Notes: generated from the letters alone by a model not told the origin. Positions 16,968 through 25,102 are shown, numbered from the stretch's first letter. The stretch: 35,117 bases of DNA from Sphingomonas sp. SCN 67-18 (GCF_001724715.1 NZ_MEFG01000036.1:1-35117), one strand, 5' to 3'. A program made the numbers and translations.

Positions 16968-17744
16968 AGTCATGCTGCATCCAAAGCCGCCGTCCACCTG
17001 GTCGGCGCCGGCCCCGGCGACCCCGGCCTGTTGACGCTGCGCGCGGCAGAGCTGCTGCGCGCCGCCGACGTCATCGTCCATGACGGGCTGGTAGACGGTC
17101 GCATATTGGCGCTGGCCAACCCCGCCGCGCGCCTGATTTCCGTCGCCAAGAGCCGCAGCCGCCACACCGTGCCGCAATCCGGCATCAACGCGCTGCTGGT
17201 GGCCGAGGCGCAGGCCGGCGCGCGCGTCGTGCGGCTGAAGGGCGGCGATCCGTTCATTTTCGGGCGCGGCGGCGAGGAAGTGGAGGCGCTGCGCGCCGCC
17301 GGCATCGCTGTCGAGGTGGTGCCCGGCATTTCCGCCGCCATCGGCTGCGCGGCGGAAGCGATGCTGCCCCTCACCCACCGCGAGGCCGCCAGCGCGGTCA
17401 GCTTCGTCGCCGGCCAGTGCAAGGGCCTGTCCGACCAGGACTGGTCCGGGCTTGCCGGCGTCGGCCGCACGCTGGTGATCTACATGGGCGTCGCGACGGC
17501 AGACGCCATTGCGGACAAGCTGATCGCCGACGGCGTATCGCCGGCCATGCCCGTCGCGGTGCTGGAAAACGGCACCCGCGCCGGCGCGCGGGCGCTGCGC
17601 ACCCTGCTGGCCGATCTGGGCGGGCTGATGGCGCGCGAACAGGTCCGCAGCCCGGCGATCATCGTCGTCGGCGACGTCGTCGTCCGCTCCGATGCTGAGG
17701 ACCGGCTGCCGGGCCTCGCGGCGCGCGCGGAGGCGCTGGCATGA
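16965..17744 (+). CDS. cobA: Uroporphyrinogen-III C-methyltransferase
   Basis: A 259-residue SAM-dependent methyltransferase that makes precorrin-2, the precursor of siroheme. The N-terminal motif VHLVGAGPGDPGLLTLRAAE, the substrate and SAM loop RLKGGDPFIFGRGGEE near residue 90, and VVPGISAAIGCA are diagnostic. It lacks the CysG dehydrogenase/ferrochelatase domain, so that activity must be encoded elsewhere. An in-frame stop at 16932 and no other start make ATG 16965 the only start; it has no Shine-Dalgarno at normal spacing. It heads the sulfur operon and overlaps the DUF2849 gene by 4 bp, consistent with supplying siroheme to CysI. The symbol could equally be written sumT or cysG. Confidence 0.95.
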   Translation: MSHAASKAAVHLVGAGPGDPGLLTLRAAELLRAADVIVHDGLVDGRILALANPAARLISVAKSRSRHTVPQSGINALLVAEAQAGARVVRLKGGDPFIFGRGGEEVEALRAAGIAVEVVPGISAAIGCAAEAMLPLTHREAASAVSFVAGQCKGLSDQDWSGLAGVGRTLVIYMGVATADAIADKLIADGVSPAMPVAVLENGTRAGARALRTLLADLGGLMAREQVRSPAIIVVGDVVVRSDAEDRLPGLAARAEALA

Positions 17745-18037
17745 AGATATTGACCGGAAACGACCTGCCGACCGGCGACGTCATCTGGTGGACCGGGTTC
17801 GACTGGTCCCGCCATGTCGAGGACGCGGCCGATGTGGGCGAGCATGGCGAGGCCATTCTGGCGCGGGAATCCGGCGCGCGGCGCGTCAATTCCGCCTATA
17901 TCATCGAGGCGGAGGCGACGGCGGAAGGCCCCCGGCCCGCCCATATCAAGGACCGCATCCGCGCGCTCGGCCCCACCGTCCGGCCCGATCTGACGCTGAA
18001 GCCGGCCGATCCCAATGCCGGCGACTGGGTGATCTGA
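17741..18037 (+). CDS. DUF2849 small protein of the sulfite-reductase operon
   Basis: A 98-residue soluble protein without signal peptide, membrane segment or cysteine. It begins MKILTGNDLPTGDVIWW and contains SAYIIEAEATAEGPRPAHIKDRIR and a C-terminal DPNAGDWVI. This matches my recollection of DUF2849, found beside cysI in many alphaproteobacteria. Function is unknown. The start overlaps the end of cobA by 4 bp (ATGA), and cysI follows after 42 bp, so it is co-translated with siroheme synthesis and sulfite reduction. A role in assembling or serving the sulfite reductase is a guess from context. The absence of cysteines argues against it being an electron-transfer iron-sulfur protein. Confidence 0.85.
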   Translation: MKILTGNDLPTGDVIWWTGFDWSRHVEDAADVGEHGEAILARESGARRVNSAYIIEAEATAEGPRPAHIKDRIRALGPTVRPDLTLKPADPNAGDWVI

Positions 18038-18079
18038 TGCGCCCGTTCCCGCCCCTTTGCGCCGTTTCGGAGTTGCGCC

Positions 18080-19714
18080 GTGTATCAGTATGACCGTTAT
18101 GATCAGGCCATCGTCGATGCCCGCGTCGACGAGTTCCGCGACCAGACCAGCCGCCGCCTGGCCGGTGACATCACCGAGGACCAGTTCAAGCCGCTGCGGC
18201 TGAAGAACGGCCTCTATCTGCAGCTGCACGCCTATATGCTGCGGGTCGCCATTCCCTACGGCACGCTCAATTCGCGCCAGATGCGGATGCTGGGCCACAT
18301 CGCGCGCACCCATGACCGCGGCTACGGCCATTTCACCACCCGCCAGAACATCCAGTTCCACTGGATCAAGCTGGCCGAGGCGCCGGACATCCTCGCCAAG
18401 CTGGCGACAGTGGAGATGCACTGCATCCAGACCAGCGGCGAGAGCATCCGCAACATATCGGCGGACCAGTTCGCCGGGGCCGCGGCCGACGAGATCGCCG
18501 ATCCCCGCCCCTGGGCGGAGCTGCTGCGGCAATGGTTCACCTTCCACGCCGAATTCAGCTACCTGCCGCGCAAGTTCAAGTTCGCGCTGACCGCCGCCGA
18601 TACGGACCGCGCCGCCATCCGCCTGCACGACATCGGCCTGAAGCTGGTGAAGAATGCGGCGGGCGAGATGGGCTTTGAAGTCTATGTGGGCGGCGGCATG
18701 GGCCGCACCCCCTTTGTCGCGCCGCTGATCCGCGATTTCGTGCCGACCAGCCAGTTCCTCACATATTGCGAGGCGGCGCTGCGCGTGTGGAACCGCTATG
18801 GCCGGCGCGACAACATCCACAAGCAGCGGATCAAGATTCTGGTCCACGATCTCGGCGCGGAGGAATTCACCCGCCAGGTCGAGGCAGAGTTCGCCGAACT
18901 GCTGAAGCTGAACATGGATCCGCCGCCCGAGGAGCTGGCGCGGATCGCCCGATATTTCATCCCCCCGCCGTTCGAGGAGGGGCTGGACGACCGGCTCGAC
19001 AGGTCAGACCCGGATTTCGCGCTGTGGGTGGACCAGAATGTCCACACCCACAAGCAGCCGGGCTATGCCATCGCGACGATCAGCCTCAAGACGGTCGGCG
19101 AGATTCCGGGCGATATCTCCGCCGATCAGATCGACCTCGTCGCCGATCTCGCGGAACGCTACAGCTTTGACGAGCTGCGCGTCACCCACGCCCAGAACCT
19201 GGTGCTGCCGCATGTCCGCAAGCAGGACCTCTACACCATCTGGCAGACGCTGCGCGACGCCGGCCTTGCCGTCGCGACGCTGGACCTGATCGGCGACATC
19301 ATCGCCTGCCCCGGGCTGGATTATTGCAGCCTTGCCAATGCCCGCTCGATCCCGGTGGCGCAGAAGATCGCGGCGCGCTTTGCCGACCATGACCGCCAGC
19401 TTGAGCTTGGCGAGCTGAAGGTGAAGATTTCCGGCTGCATCAACGCATGCGGCCACCATCATGCCGGCCATATCGGCATATTGGGCGTCGACCGCAAAGG
19501 CACGGAAAACTACCAGCTTCTGCTTGGCGGATCGGGCGCGGAGGATGCGAGCCTCGGCAAGATCACCGGCCCCGGCTTCGATGAGGACGGCGTCGTCGAT
19601 GCGGTCGAGAAGGTGACTGATCTCTACAAGACGCTGCGCACCGATGGAGAGCGTTTCCTCGACACCTATCGCCGGGTCGGCATGGAGCCGTTCAAGGAGG
19701 CGATCTATGGCTGA
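18080..19714 (+). CDS. cysI: Assimilatory sulfite (nitrite/sulfite) reductase hemoprotein
   Basis: A 544-residue reductase that uses siroheme and a [4Fe-4S] cluster to reduce sulfite to sulfide in the cytosol. Two ferredoxin-like half domains are visible, with the substrate-side segment THDRGYGHFTTRQNIQFHW near residues 77-95. The cluster and siroheme cysteines are Cys410 and Cys416 (ACPGLDYCSLANARS) and Cys453 and Cys457 (SGCINACGHHHAGHIGI). The start is GTG at 18080, chosen because GGAG (18069-18072) lies 7 bases upstream and MYQYDRYD fits the family; the nearby ATG at 18090 is out of frame. No cysJ flavoprotein is adjacent. The adjacent siroheme and cysH genes favour sulfite over nitrite as substrate. 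Confidence 0.94.
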   Translation: MYQYDRYDQAIVDARVDEFRDQTSRRLAGDITEDQFKPLRLKNGLYLQLHAYMLRVAIPYGTLNSRQMRMLGHIARTHDRGYGHFTTRQNIQFHWIKLAEAPDILAKLATVEMHCIQTSGESIRNISADQFAGAAADEIADPRPWAELLRQWFTFHAEFSYLPRKFKFALTAADTDRAAIRLHDIGLKLVKNAAGEMGFEVYVGGGMGRTPFVAPLIRDFVPTSQFLTYCEAALRVWNRYGRRDNIHKQRIKILVHDLGAEEFTRQVEAEFAELLKLNMDPPPEELARIARYFIPPPFEEGLDDRLDRSDPDFALWVDQNVHTHKQPGYAIATISLKTVGEIPGDISADQIDLVADLAERYSFDELRVTHAQNLVLPHVRKQDLYTIWQTLRDAGLAVATLDLIGDIIACPGLDYCSLANARSIPVAQKIAARFADHDRQLELGELKVKISGCINACGHHHAGHIGILGVDRKGTENYQLLLGGSGAEDASLGKITGPGFDEDGVVDAVEKVTDLYKTLRTDGERFLDTYRRVGMEPFKEAIYG

Positions 19715-20132
19715 TTTCCTGCGCTTCCGCGACGATGCGCCGCATGAGGAACCCGCCGTCACCCTCGATTCCTTTTTCGAGCAGGGCCATGCCAGCGCGG
19801 TGCGGATAGAGCCGGGCGACGATGCGCGCCGCCTGATCCCCCATCTCGACCGGCTGGAGCTGATCGAGGTCGCCTTCGAACGCTTTCGCGACGGGCGCGG
19901 CTATTCCACCGCCCGCATCCTGCGTGAATCCGGCTATACCGGGGAACTGCGCGCGGCGGGCGACGTGCTGGTCGACCAGATCGTCCATATGCGCCGCTGC
20001 GGGTTCGACAGCTTCGCGCCCTGGGCGCCGCTGGACGAGGCGGTGGTGAAGGCCGCGTTGGACCGTTATGATTTCGTCTATCAGCCCGCGCCCGACGGAC
20101 AGGTTCCGGTGTGGAAGCTGCGTCATGGCTGA
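19707..20132 (+). CDS. DUF934 family protein of the sulfur operon
   Basis: A 141-residue soluble protein. It shows EPGDDARRLIPHLDRLELIEVAF, RDGRGYSTARILRESGYTGE (the most characteristic part of DUF934), AAGDVLVDQIVHMRRCGFDS, and a C-terminal DRYDFVYQP. The family is known as a companion of cysI and cysH and is often annotated as an oxidoreductase-like protein, but no catalytic or cofactor residues are evident here. A perfect AAGGAGG site (19694-19700) lies 6 bases before the ATG. It overlaps cysI by 8 bp (ATGGCTGA) and overlaps cysH by the same 8-base string, so all three are translationally coupled. Function is unknown. Confidence 0.9.
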   Translation: MADFLRFRDDAPHEEPAVTLDSFFEQGHASAVRIEPGDDARRLIPHLDRLELIEVAFERFRDGRGYSTARILRESGYTGELRAAGDVLVDQIVHMRRCGFDSFAPWAPLDEAVVKAALDRYDFVYQPAPDGQVPVWKLRHG

Positions 20133-20889
20133 TGCCGCGCGGCGCATCGACATCATCGATACCGCGCCGCGCTTCGTCCAGTCGGACGCGATCGCCCTGA
20201 ACAATCGCTTCCGCGGCGTCGACACCGCCGAGATGCTGGCGACCCTGTTTTCCGAAAAGCGGCTGGGGCGGACGGCCATCGTCTCGTCCTTCGGCGCGGA
20301 ATCGGCGGTGCTGCTCCACCTCATCGCCCAGTTCGACCCGTCCATGCCGGTGCTGCTGGTGGATACGCTGAAGCTGTTTCCCGAGACGCTGGCCTATCGC
20401 GACGCGCTCGTCGCCCGGCTGGGCCTTACCGACGTGCGCAGCCTGCAGCCCGACGCCGCCGTGCTGGCCGCGAAGGACGAAAGCGGGCTGCGCTGGTCCT
20501 ATGACCCGGACGGCTGCTGCGCGATCCGCAAGGTCGAGCCGCTGGAGCGGGCGCTGGCGGATTTCGACGTGTCGATCAGCGGGCGCAAGGGATTCCAGTC
20601 CGCCACGCGCGACGGCCTGCCGCGCTTCGAGATCGACGGAGACCGGCTGAAGATCAACCCGCTGGCCAACTGGGCCAAGGCCGATCTCGACGCCTATTTC
20701 GACGCGCACGACCTGCCCCATCACCCGCTGGAGGCGGAAGGTTATCCCTCGATCGGCTGCCAGCCCTGCACCAGCCGGGTCCAGCCGGGCGAAGACCCGC
20801 GCGCCGGGCGCTGGCGCGGCTGGGACAAGGTGGAATGCGGCATCCACAGCCCCGTCCCGGACGGCGAGGCGGACCAGCCCGCTTTCTGA
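20125..20889 (+). CDS. cysH: Adenylylsulfate/phosphoadenylylsulfate reductase, Fe-S type
   Basis: A 254-residue reductase that converts activated sulfate to sulfite with thioredoxin, upstream of CysI. The PP-loop-type nucleotide-binding segment is AIVSSFGAESAVLLHL near residue 52. The cysteine pairs Cys131-Cys132 (DGCCAIRKVEPL) and Cys212/Cys215 (GCQPC) mark the [4Fe-4S] form, which in characterised plant-like bacterial enzymes prefers APS over PAPS. The catalytic tail motif is ECGIH (237-241). The ATG at 20125 overlaps the DUF934 stop by 8 bp. The sulfate-activation genes (cysD/cysN) are not in the window. It converges on dnaB with a 7-bp gap. Confidence 0.94.
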   Translation: MADAARRIDIIDTAPRFVQSDAIALNNRFRGVDTAEMLATLFSEKRLGRTAIVSSFGAESAVLLHLIAQFDPSMPVLLVDTLKLFPETLAYRDALVARLGLTDVRSLQPDAAVLAAKDESGLRWSYDPDGCCAIRKVEPLERALADFDVSISGRKGFQSATRDGLPRFEIDGDRLKINPLANWAKADLDAYFDAHDLPHHPLEAEGYPSIGCQPCTSRVQPGEDPRAGRWRGWDKVECGIHSPVPDGEADQPAF

Positions 20890-20896
20890 GGGCGCC

Positions 20897-22408
20897 TCAG
20901 CCGATCCGGTCGGGCAGGTAATTGTCGTCCAGATAATCGCTGAACCGGGTGATCTTGGCTTCAAAGCGCATCTTCACCTTGCCGGTGGCGCCGTGGCGCT
21001 GCTTGGCGACGATCAGTTCCGACAAGCCCTCGACCCGCTGGATGTCCAGCAGCCATTGCGCGTGGTCGTCGAATATCTTGGCGTCGTCGCCCTCCATCGG
21101 CCGCTTCGGCTCGCGCGACTGGACGTAATATTCCTCGCGATAGACGAACAGCACGATGTCCGCATCCTGCTCGATGGAGCCGGATTCGCGAAGGTCGGAC
21201 AATTGCGGGCGCTTGTCCTCGCGCTGTTCCACCGCGCGGCTGAGCTGGGACAGGGCAAGCACCGGGACGTTCAGTTCCTTGGCCAGCGTCTTCAGCCCCC
21301 GGCTGATCTCGGAAATCTCCTGAACGCGGTTTTCCGATCCGCCCCGGCCGGAACCCTGCAGCAGTTGCAGATAATCGACCACGATCATGCCGATGCCGTG
21401 CCGCCGCTTCAGCCGCCGGGCGCGGGTGCGCAGCGCCGCGATGGTCAGCCCCGGCGTATCGTCGATGAACAGCGGCAGCGTCTCCAGCTCGGCGGCGGCG
21501 CGGGCGAGGTTGCGGAAATCCTGCTGGCCGATCTTGCCCATGCGCAACGCTTCCGAGCTGATGCCCGAATTTTCCGAAAGGATGCGCGTCGCCAGCTGGT
21601 CGGCGGACATTTCCAGGCTGAAGAAGGCGACCTTGGCGCCGACCGACTTCGATTCATCGATGCCGTCCTCCATGTCGCGGACGAAGCGCCGGGCCGCGTT
21701 GAAGGCGATGTTGGTGGCAAAGGCGGTCTTGCCCATGCCGGGTCGTCCCGCGAGGATCAGCAGATCGCTGTGGTGAAGGCCGCCGATCTTGGCGTTGACG
21801 CTGTCCAGCCCGGTGGTGATGCCGGACAGGCCGCCGCCTGAATTCAACGCTTTTTCAGCAACTTCTACCGCAAGCTTCGTTGCCTGTGCGAAGGTCTTGA
21901 CGCTGCCGGTTTCACCGCCTTCCTCCGCCACCTTGTAGAGCGCGACCTCGGCCGCCTCGATCTGGCTCTTGGGGTCGACGGCGTCGCTGGTGTCGAGCGC
22001 GCTTTCCACCATGGTGCGGCCGACCGTCACCAGTTCGCGCAGCAATGCGAGATCATAGACCTGCCCGGCGAAGTCGCGCGCGCCGATCAGCGCCGCGCCG
22101 CTGCCGGTCAGCTGCGCCAGATAGGCCGGGCCGCCCAGCTCGCGCATCCCCTCGTCGCCGTCGAACATCGGCTTCAGCGTGACCGGATTGGCCACCATGT
22201 TGCGGTCGAGCAGCTTCAGGATCGCATCGTAGATGCGGCCGTGGATCGGCTCGTAAAAATGCTCGGCCCGCAATTTCAGCTGGATATCCTCGGCCAGCCG
22301 GTTGTCGATCATCAGCGCGCCAAGGAGCGCGGCCTCCGCCTCGATATTCTGGGGCAGCGCGGGCGCGTCGCCCTCGACGGGCGGGATGATTCGAAGCGGT
22401 TCGGCCAT
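20897..22408 (-). CDS. dnaB: Replicative DNA helicase DnaB
   Basis: A 503-residue hexameric helicase that unwinds DNA ahead of the replication fork and loads primase. The N-terminal all-alpha domain begins PQNIEAEAALLGALMIDNRL. The RecA-like domain has Walker A at about residues 221-229 (GRPGMGKTA), Walker B-like GMIVVDYLQLLQG, and ELNVPVLALSQLSRAVEQR. I prefer ATG 22408 (MAEPLRIIPP) because AGAAGG lies 5 bases upstream; ATG 22426 would add six residues. No intein or alarmone-type extension is seen. It is divergent from the UPF0262 gene and convergent with cysH. Confidence 0.97.
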   Translation of the reverse strand: MAEPLRIIPPVEGDAPALPQNIEAEAALLGALMIDNRLAEDIQLKLRAEHFYEPIHGRIYDAILKLLDRNMVANPVTLKPMFDGDEGMRELGGPAYLAQLTGSGAALIGARDFAGQVYDLALLRELVTVGRTMVESALDTSDAVDPKSQIEAAEVALYKVAEEGGETGSVKTFAQATKLAVEVAEKALNSGGGLSGITTGLDSVNAKIGGLHHSDLLILAGRPGMGKTAFATNIAFNAARRFVRDMEDGIDESKSVGAKVAFFSLEMSADQLATRILSENSGISSEALRMGKIGQQDFRNLARAAAELETLPLFIDDTPGLTIAALRTRARRLKRRHGIGMIVVDYLQLLQGSGRGGSENRVQEISEISRGLKTLAKELNVPVLALSQLSRAVEQREDKRPQLSDLRESGSIEQDADIVLFVYREEYYVQSREPKRPMEGDDAKIFDDHAQWLLDIQRVEGLSELIVAKQRHGATGKVKMRFEAKITRFSDYLDDNYLPDRIG

Positions 22409-22527
22409 TTTCGCCTTCTCTTGCACCGGCCCGGCGCAATCAAGGCCGGGGCGCTGTGGATAACGTGCATAACATGAAAGCGCGCCGCGCGCTTGAGGGG
22501 AGGCAACATCCTCATTACAGGCCGATC

Positions 22528-23010
22528 ATGGCCGATCCGCGGATCATTGACGTCGAACTGGACGAGCGCACGATCATCTGGCGCAACGCCGATGTCGAGC
22601 AGGAACGGCGCATCGCCATTTTCGACCTGATCGAGGGCAATCATTTCCAGCCGCACCGCGACCATGAGGACGGCTATGCCGGCCCCTACCGGATCAAGCT
22701 GCGCGTCGAGGAAGGGCGGCTGGCCATCGACATCTTCCGCGACGATTCGACCCCGCTCGAATCGCTGATCCTGGCGCTGGGCCGCTTCCGCCGCCCGATC
22801 CGCGAATATTTCGCCATTTGCGACAGCTATTATCAGGCGATCCGCCAATCCACCGCCCAGCAGATCGAAACCATCGACATGGCCCGCCGCGCCATCCACA
22901 ACGACGCGGCCGAAATGCTGATGGAGCGGCTGGACGGCAAGATCACCGTCGATTTCGTCACCGCGCGCCGCCTTTTCACGCTGATCTGCGTGCTCCACAT
23001 CAAGGGATGA
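22528..23010 (+). CDS. UPF0262 family protein
   Basis: A 160-residue protein of the alphaproteobacterial family UPF0262. Visible conserved text includes RIIDVELDERTIIWRN, QERRIAIFDLIEGN, PYRIKLRVEEGRLAIDI and IREYFAICDSYYQAIR. No membrane segment or catalytic motif is apparent and the function is unknown. I start at ATG 22528 (MADPRIIDVEL), which fits the family length of about 160; an in-frame ATG at 22474 would add 18 residues of unrelated sequence. Cytidine deaminase begins 7 bp after its stop, so the two are probably co-transcribed. Confidence 0.9.
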   Translation: MADPRIIDVELDERTIIWRNADVEQERRIAIFDLIEGNHFQPHRDHEDGYAGPYRIKLRVEEGRLAIDIFRDDSTPLESLILALGRFRRPIREYFAICDSYYQAIRQSTAQQIETIDMARRAIHNDAAEMLMERLDGKITVDFVTARRLFTLICVLHIKG

Positions 23011-23017
23011 CCCCAGA

Positions 23018-23470
23018 ATGACCCCGGATATCTCCGCGCTCGTCGCCGCCGCGCGGCGGGTGGCCGCCAACGCCCATGCCCCCTATTCCCGCTTCGGCGT
23101 GGGCGCGGCGCTGCTGCTGGCCGACGGCACGGTGGTCACCGGTACCAATTTCGAGAATGCGAGCTATGGCCTGTCGCTCTGCGCCGAAACCGTGGCGCTG
23201 GCCAACGCCAACAGCGAAGGGCGCTTCCGCGACGTGGTGGCGATTGCGGTGGTCGGCGGCCTGCTGGACGCGGACGGCGCGATGAAGGGGGATGCCGCCA
23301 TCTACCCCTGCGGCCGCTGCCGGCAGGTGTTGAACGAGGCGGCGCAGATGGGCGGCCGGGACATCATCGTCCACTGCGCCTCGGCCGATGGCGCGCATGT
23401 CGAGACCCACAGCCTTTCCGCGCTGCTGCCCCATGCGTTCGGCCCCGCCGATCTGGGACTTGCCCCGTAG
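23018..23470 (+). CDS. cdd: Cytidine deaminase
   Basis: A 150-residue zinc enzyme that deaminates cytidine and deoxycytidine to uridine and deoxyuridine in pyrimidine salvage. The active-site motif [12 protein letters not shown] carries a zinc-binding Cys and the catalytic Glu. [11 protein letters not shown] carries the other two zinc cysteines. FENASYG is the substrate-binding segment. The three-cysteine arrangement indicates the small homotetrameric form rather than the E. coli dimeric form. It starts 7 bp after UPF0262 and is followed 23 bp later by dcd, giving a pyrimidine-deamination pair. Confidence 0.95.
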   Translation: MTPDISALVAAARRVAANAHAPYSRFGVGAALLLADGTVVTGTNFENASYGLSLCAETVALANANSEGRFRDVVAIAVVGGLLDADGAMKGDAAIYPCGRCRQVLNEAAQMGGRDIIVHCASADGAHVETHSLSALLPHAFGPADLGLAP

Positions 23471-23493
23471 CCCCATTCCCGCAAAGAGGGCGC

Positions 23494-24048
23494 ATGGCGA
23501 TACTCTCCGACAAATGGATTCGCGAACAGGCGCTGGCCACCGGCATGATCGAGCCGTTCGTCGACGGCCAGAAGCGCGACGGCTGCATCAGCTACGGCCT
23601 GTCCTCCTACGGTTATGACGCGCGCGTTTCCGACGAGTTCAAGATCTTCACCAATGTCGACAGCGCGGTGGTGGACCCCAAGAATTTCGCGGCGAACAGC
23701 TTTGTCGACCGCAAGACCGATTGCTGCATCATCCCGCCCAACAGCTTCGCGCTGGCCCGCACGGTGGAATATTTCCGCGTGCCCCGCGACGTGCTGGTCA
23801 TTTGCCTCGGCAAGTCGACCTATGCGCGCTGCGGCATCATCGTCAACGTCACCCCGCTGGAACCCGGCTGGGAGGGCCATGTGACGCTGGAATTTTCCAA
23901 CACCACGCCGTTGCCCGCCAGAATCTACGCCAATGAAGGGGCCTGCCAGTTCCTGTTCCTGCAGGGCAACGAGCCGTGCGAGACCAGCTATGCCGACCGG
24001 GCGGGCAAATATATGGGCCAGCAGGGCGTGACGCTGCCCCGGCTGTAG
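23494..24048 (+). CDS. dcd: dCTP deaminase
   Basis: A 184-residue trimeric enzyme that deaminates dCTP to dUTP, supplying dUMP for thymidylate synthesis. It begins [13 protein letters not shown] and shows [16 protein letters not shown] and [19 protein letters not shown]. The core is [20 protein letters not shown] followed by [16 protein letters not shown], which contains the catalytic Glu. The C-terminus ending [12 protein letters not shown] is typical. Length matches the family. It follows cdd at 23 bp. The bifunctional dCTP deaminase/dUTPase form is not indicated by any extra motif. Confidence 0.96.
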   Translation: MAILSDKWIREQALATGMIEPFVDGQKRDGCISYGLSSYGYDARVSDEFKIFTNVDSAVVDPKNFAANSFVDRKTDCCIIPPNSFALARTVEYFRVPRDVLVICLGKSTYARCGIIVNVTPLEPGWEGHVTLEFSNTTPLPARIYANEGACQFLFLQGNEPCETSYADRAGKYMGQQGVTLPRL

Positions 24049-24086
24049 GGCATGATCGGCCCGGTTCGACGACCGGGAGCAGCCTG

Positions 24087-24515
24087 ATGCAACTGAGGAC
24101 GATCATCGCCGCCGCCGCGCTGGGGCTTGCCGCCACCGCCTGCATGGATGAAGGCGGGTTCGGCGGGGCAAACCGCCCCGGCATCGGCCCCGGCCAGTTG
24201 AGCGGCACCGTCGCCTATCGCGAGCGCATGGCCCTGCCGCCCACATCGGTGGTCGAGGTCAGCATCGTCGAGGCCGGGCGGCAGGACGCCGCATCCCGCC
24301 TCATCGCCCGCAAGCGCATCGCCGCGCGCGGCAAGCAGGTGCCGATCCCCTTCACCCTGCGCTATCGCGGCGACCATCGCGGCCGGGCGGCGGATTATAT
24401 CGTGCAGGCGCGGATCACGGACGGACGCGGCCGGTTGCTGTTCATCACCGACAGCCGATACCCCCTGCCCCGCGACGGCCGGATCGACCTGCTGCTGGTC
24501 AACGCGCGCAGATAA
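24087..24515 (+). CDS. YbaY-like lipoprotein
   Basis: A 142-residue predicted lipoprotein. The N-terminus has a short hydrophobic signal ending LAATAC, a slightly imperfect lipobox (Ala instead of Leu at -3), followed by an acidic and glycine-rich linker. The body starts LSGTVAYRERMALPPTSVVE, then VEVSIVEAG and PIPFTLRYRG, the beta-rich pattern of the YbaY family (a pilotin-like fold). It would be anchored in a membrane facing the periplasm; the exact role is unknown. GGGAG lies 7 bases before the ATG. It follows dcd by 38 bp on the same strand but is functionally unrelated. Confidence 0.77.
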   Translation: MQLRTIIAAAALGLAATACMDEGGFGGANRPGIGPGQLSGTVAYRERMALPPTSVVEVSIVEAGRQDAASRLIARKRIAARGKQVPIPFTLRYRGDHRGRAADYIVQARITDGRGRLLFITDSRYPLPRDGRIDLLLVNARR

Positions 24516-24604
24516 GCCCGCGCGGCCAGGAACCTCCCCGCCTTTCCGGCATCAAAGCCCCGCGCCGCGCACCTGCGCCGCGCCGGATGGAAAAGGGGCA
24601 GATG

Positions 24605-25102
24605 ATGAACTTGGACAATGCGCTGTCAAAGGCGGCGCTCGCCGTCGCGCTCTCGACGCTGGCGGTGCAGCCCGCCGCGCGCGCGGCGACCGATCTTGGC
24701 CCCGCCCTCGGTCAGCCCGCGGGCGACGCCGCGCAGCGCGCCTTCGGCGCACAGGCGGGGCTGGCGCTCAAATTCGGCTCGAGCCGCGTTGTCCGTTCGT
24801 CAGACCGGCTGAAGCTCGGCGTGCAGGCCGGCGCGGTGATGGCCGGCGCGCGATCACCCGCCACGCGCGCCATGGCGCCGCTCGCCGCATTCTCCCTCTC
24901 GCCCGGCTATGGCTGGCGCGCGGACGTGGCCGGCAATCAACTGGCTACCCATTACACGCTGGTCGGCAAGGCGGAACGGCGCAAGCTGGGGGCGGAGCGG
25001 CTGGGCGTCGGCACGCTCGGCTGGGTCGGCATCGGTGTCGGCGCGGCGTTGATCGTCGGCGTGCTCGTCGTCGCGGACGCGGCGCGAGACGCATCGGATT
25101 GA
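24605..25102 (+). CDS. Hypothetical exported protein with C-terminal membrane segment
   Basis: Not recognised. A 165-residue protein with an N-terminal hydrophobic segment ending in PAARAAT that looks like a signal peptide. The middle is alanine- and glycine-rich with beta-strand-like stretches (AGLALKFGSSR, LGVQAGAVMAG, PLAAFSLSPGYGW). One strong transmembrane helix lies near the C-terminus (GVGTLGWVGIGVGAALIVGV). I start at the second of two adjacent ATGs because AAGGGG (24593-24598) is 6 bases upstream of 24605. Alternatives are 24602 and 24587. The coding sense is supported by the ribosome-binding site, the signal peptide and the membrane helix. It converges on rnr with a 4-bp gap. Confidence 0.68.
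   Translation: MNLDNALSKAALAVALSTLAVQPAARAATDLGPALGQPAGDAAQRAFGAQAGLALKFGSSRVVRSSDRLKLGVQAGAVMAGARSPATRAMAPLAAFSLSPGYGWRADVAGNQLATHYTLVGKAERRKLGAERLGVGTLGWVGIGVGAALIVGVLVVADAARDASD

Noticed and set aside
22474-22527. Upstream ATG extending UPF0262 by 18 residues
   Set aside because: The extension is unlike the family and overlaps the likely dnaB/UPF0262 promoter region.
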